In this document: positions 41,694 through 41,774 of the stretch, in pieces | How the letters are laid out: each line of letters begins with the position of its first letter | Numbering within the stretch: position 1 is the first letter of the stretch | Assembly: GCA_002332795.1 (NCBI GenBank) | Contig: DDBP01000283.1 | Coordinates: 1-41,774, forward strand | Length of the DNA: 41,774 nt | Direction of reading: 5' to 3' | Source: Anaerolineales bacterium UBA2029 | GTDB lineage: Bacteria > Chloroflexota > Anaerolineae > Aggregatilineales > Aggregatilineaceae | Notes under the pieces: model-generated | Databases searched by the model: none | The model's input: the letters and a program-made list of their open reading frames with translations, nothing else | What the model was told of the DNA's origin: nothing | Translations under genes and position numbers: made by a program

Positions 41694-41723
41694 ACACCCC
41701 CAGGCCGTGTAACCTGGGGGTGT
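41694..41723. terminator. bidirectional intrinsic terminator
   Basis: ACACCCCCAGG (41694-41704) pairs with CCTGGGGGTGT (41713-41723) with an 8-base loop. On the minus strand it is followed by GTTTTTG (A-run 41688-41692), a classic terminator for the tRNA. On the plus strand TGTTC follows, giving a weaker end for the isomerase operon. Confidence 0.85.
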
Positions 41724-41729
41724 TGTTCA

Positions 41730-41774
41730 TAGCGGGGGCAGGATTCGAACCTGCGACCTCCGGGTTATGAGCCC
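41730..41774 (-). tRNA. tRNA-Met (CAU), partial 3' half
   Basis: Read on the minus strand the window edge gives GGGCTCATAACCC, an anticodon loop with CAT, then the variable loop, the T arm GCAGGTTCGAATCCTGC and acceptor CCCCGCT with discriminator A. CCA is not encoded (TGA follows). Three G-C pairs beside the loop recall initiator tRNA. The acceptor ends in T72 rather than the usual A72 of fMet, and the 5' half is outside the window, so initiator or elongator cannot be decided. Confidence 0.9.

Overview
The window is GC-rich (roughly 60-65% by eye) and densely coded. Most real genes have clear Shine-Dalgarno sites, and several AT-rich TATAAT/TACAAT boxes stand out. The gene content fits a bacterium of the Chloroflexota, probably class Anaerolineae: a long GT4 sugar-polymer locus, TIR-WD40 and DUF6062 proteins, a FrcBCA-type sugar transporter next to ara-like genes, and short palindromic intergenic repeats. 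This assignment is inferred from gene content, not from a marker comparison.

Layout. (1) 1-7.8 kb, housekeeping and membrane genes: an L-lactate permease-like transporter, a membrane-anchored TIR protein, recA, a secreted SdrD-B-like protein, a CNNM/CorC-type CBS transporter, a multi-helix lipoprotein and an iodotyrosine-deiodinase-like nitroreductase. (2) 7.8-22.8 kb, one co-directional surface-polysaccharide operon. It starts at a strong promoter with a CRP/FNR-like box upstream and ends at a hairpin. It encodes a WbpA/WecC-type UDP-sugar dehydrogenase, six GT4 glycosyltransferases, a CgeB-like glycosyltransferase, a methyltransferase, a hexapeptide acyltransferase and two large GT-C-like membrane proteins. 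(3) 22.9-27.5 kb, mixed small units: a DUF4258 protein, a TIR-WD40 fusion preceded by a possible 46-codon leader ORF, a PflX-like radical SAM protein, an EF-Tu-domain-2-like small protein, a DUF6062 zinc-site protein and a Fur-family regulator. (4) 27.6-41.7 kb, a divergent pentose regulon. Leftward are a secreted mutarotase, an ABC sugar transporter (binding protein, ATPase, permease) and two URO-D-fold proteins. Rightward are a LacI regulator, an FGGY kinase, AraB, AraD and an AraA/FucI-like isomerase. (5) A bidirectional terminator and the 3' half of a tRNA-Met close the window.

In the pentose regulon two near-identical LacI-type operators (TGTTAGCGC core) sit at the starts of two strong divergent promoters, so one repressor probably controls both arms. 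The transporter and mutarotase would supply an L-arabinose-like sugar, and the isomerase, kinase and epimerase would send it to D-xylulose 5-phosphate. The two URO-D-fold proteins have H-x-D-G where the corrinoid-methyltransferase relatives have the metal-binding H-x-C-G. No corrinoid protein is present. They are the best candidate here for an undescribed function. Other notable items are the deiodinase-like enzyme with its substrate-clamp residues intact, the seven-bladed TIR-WD40 protein, and a set of structured repeats inside operons.
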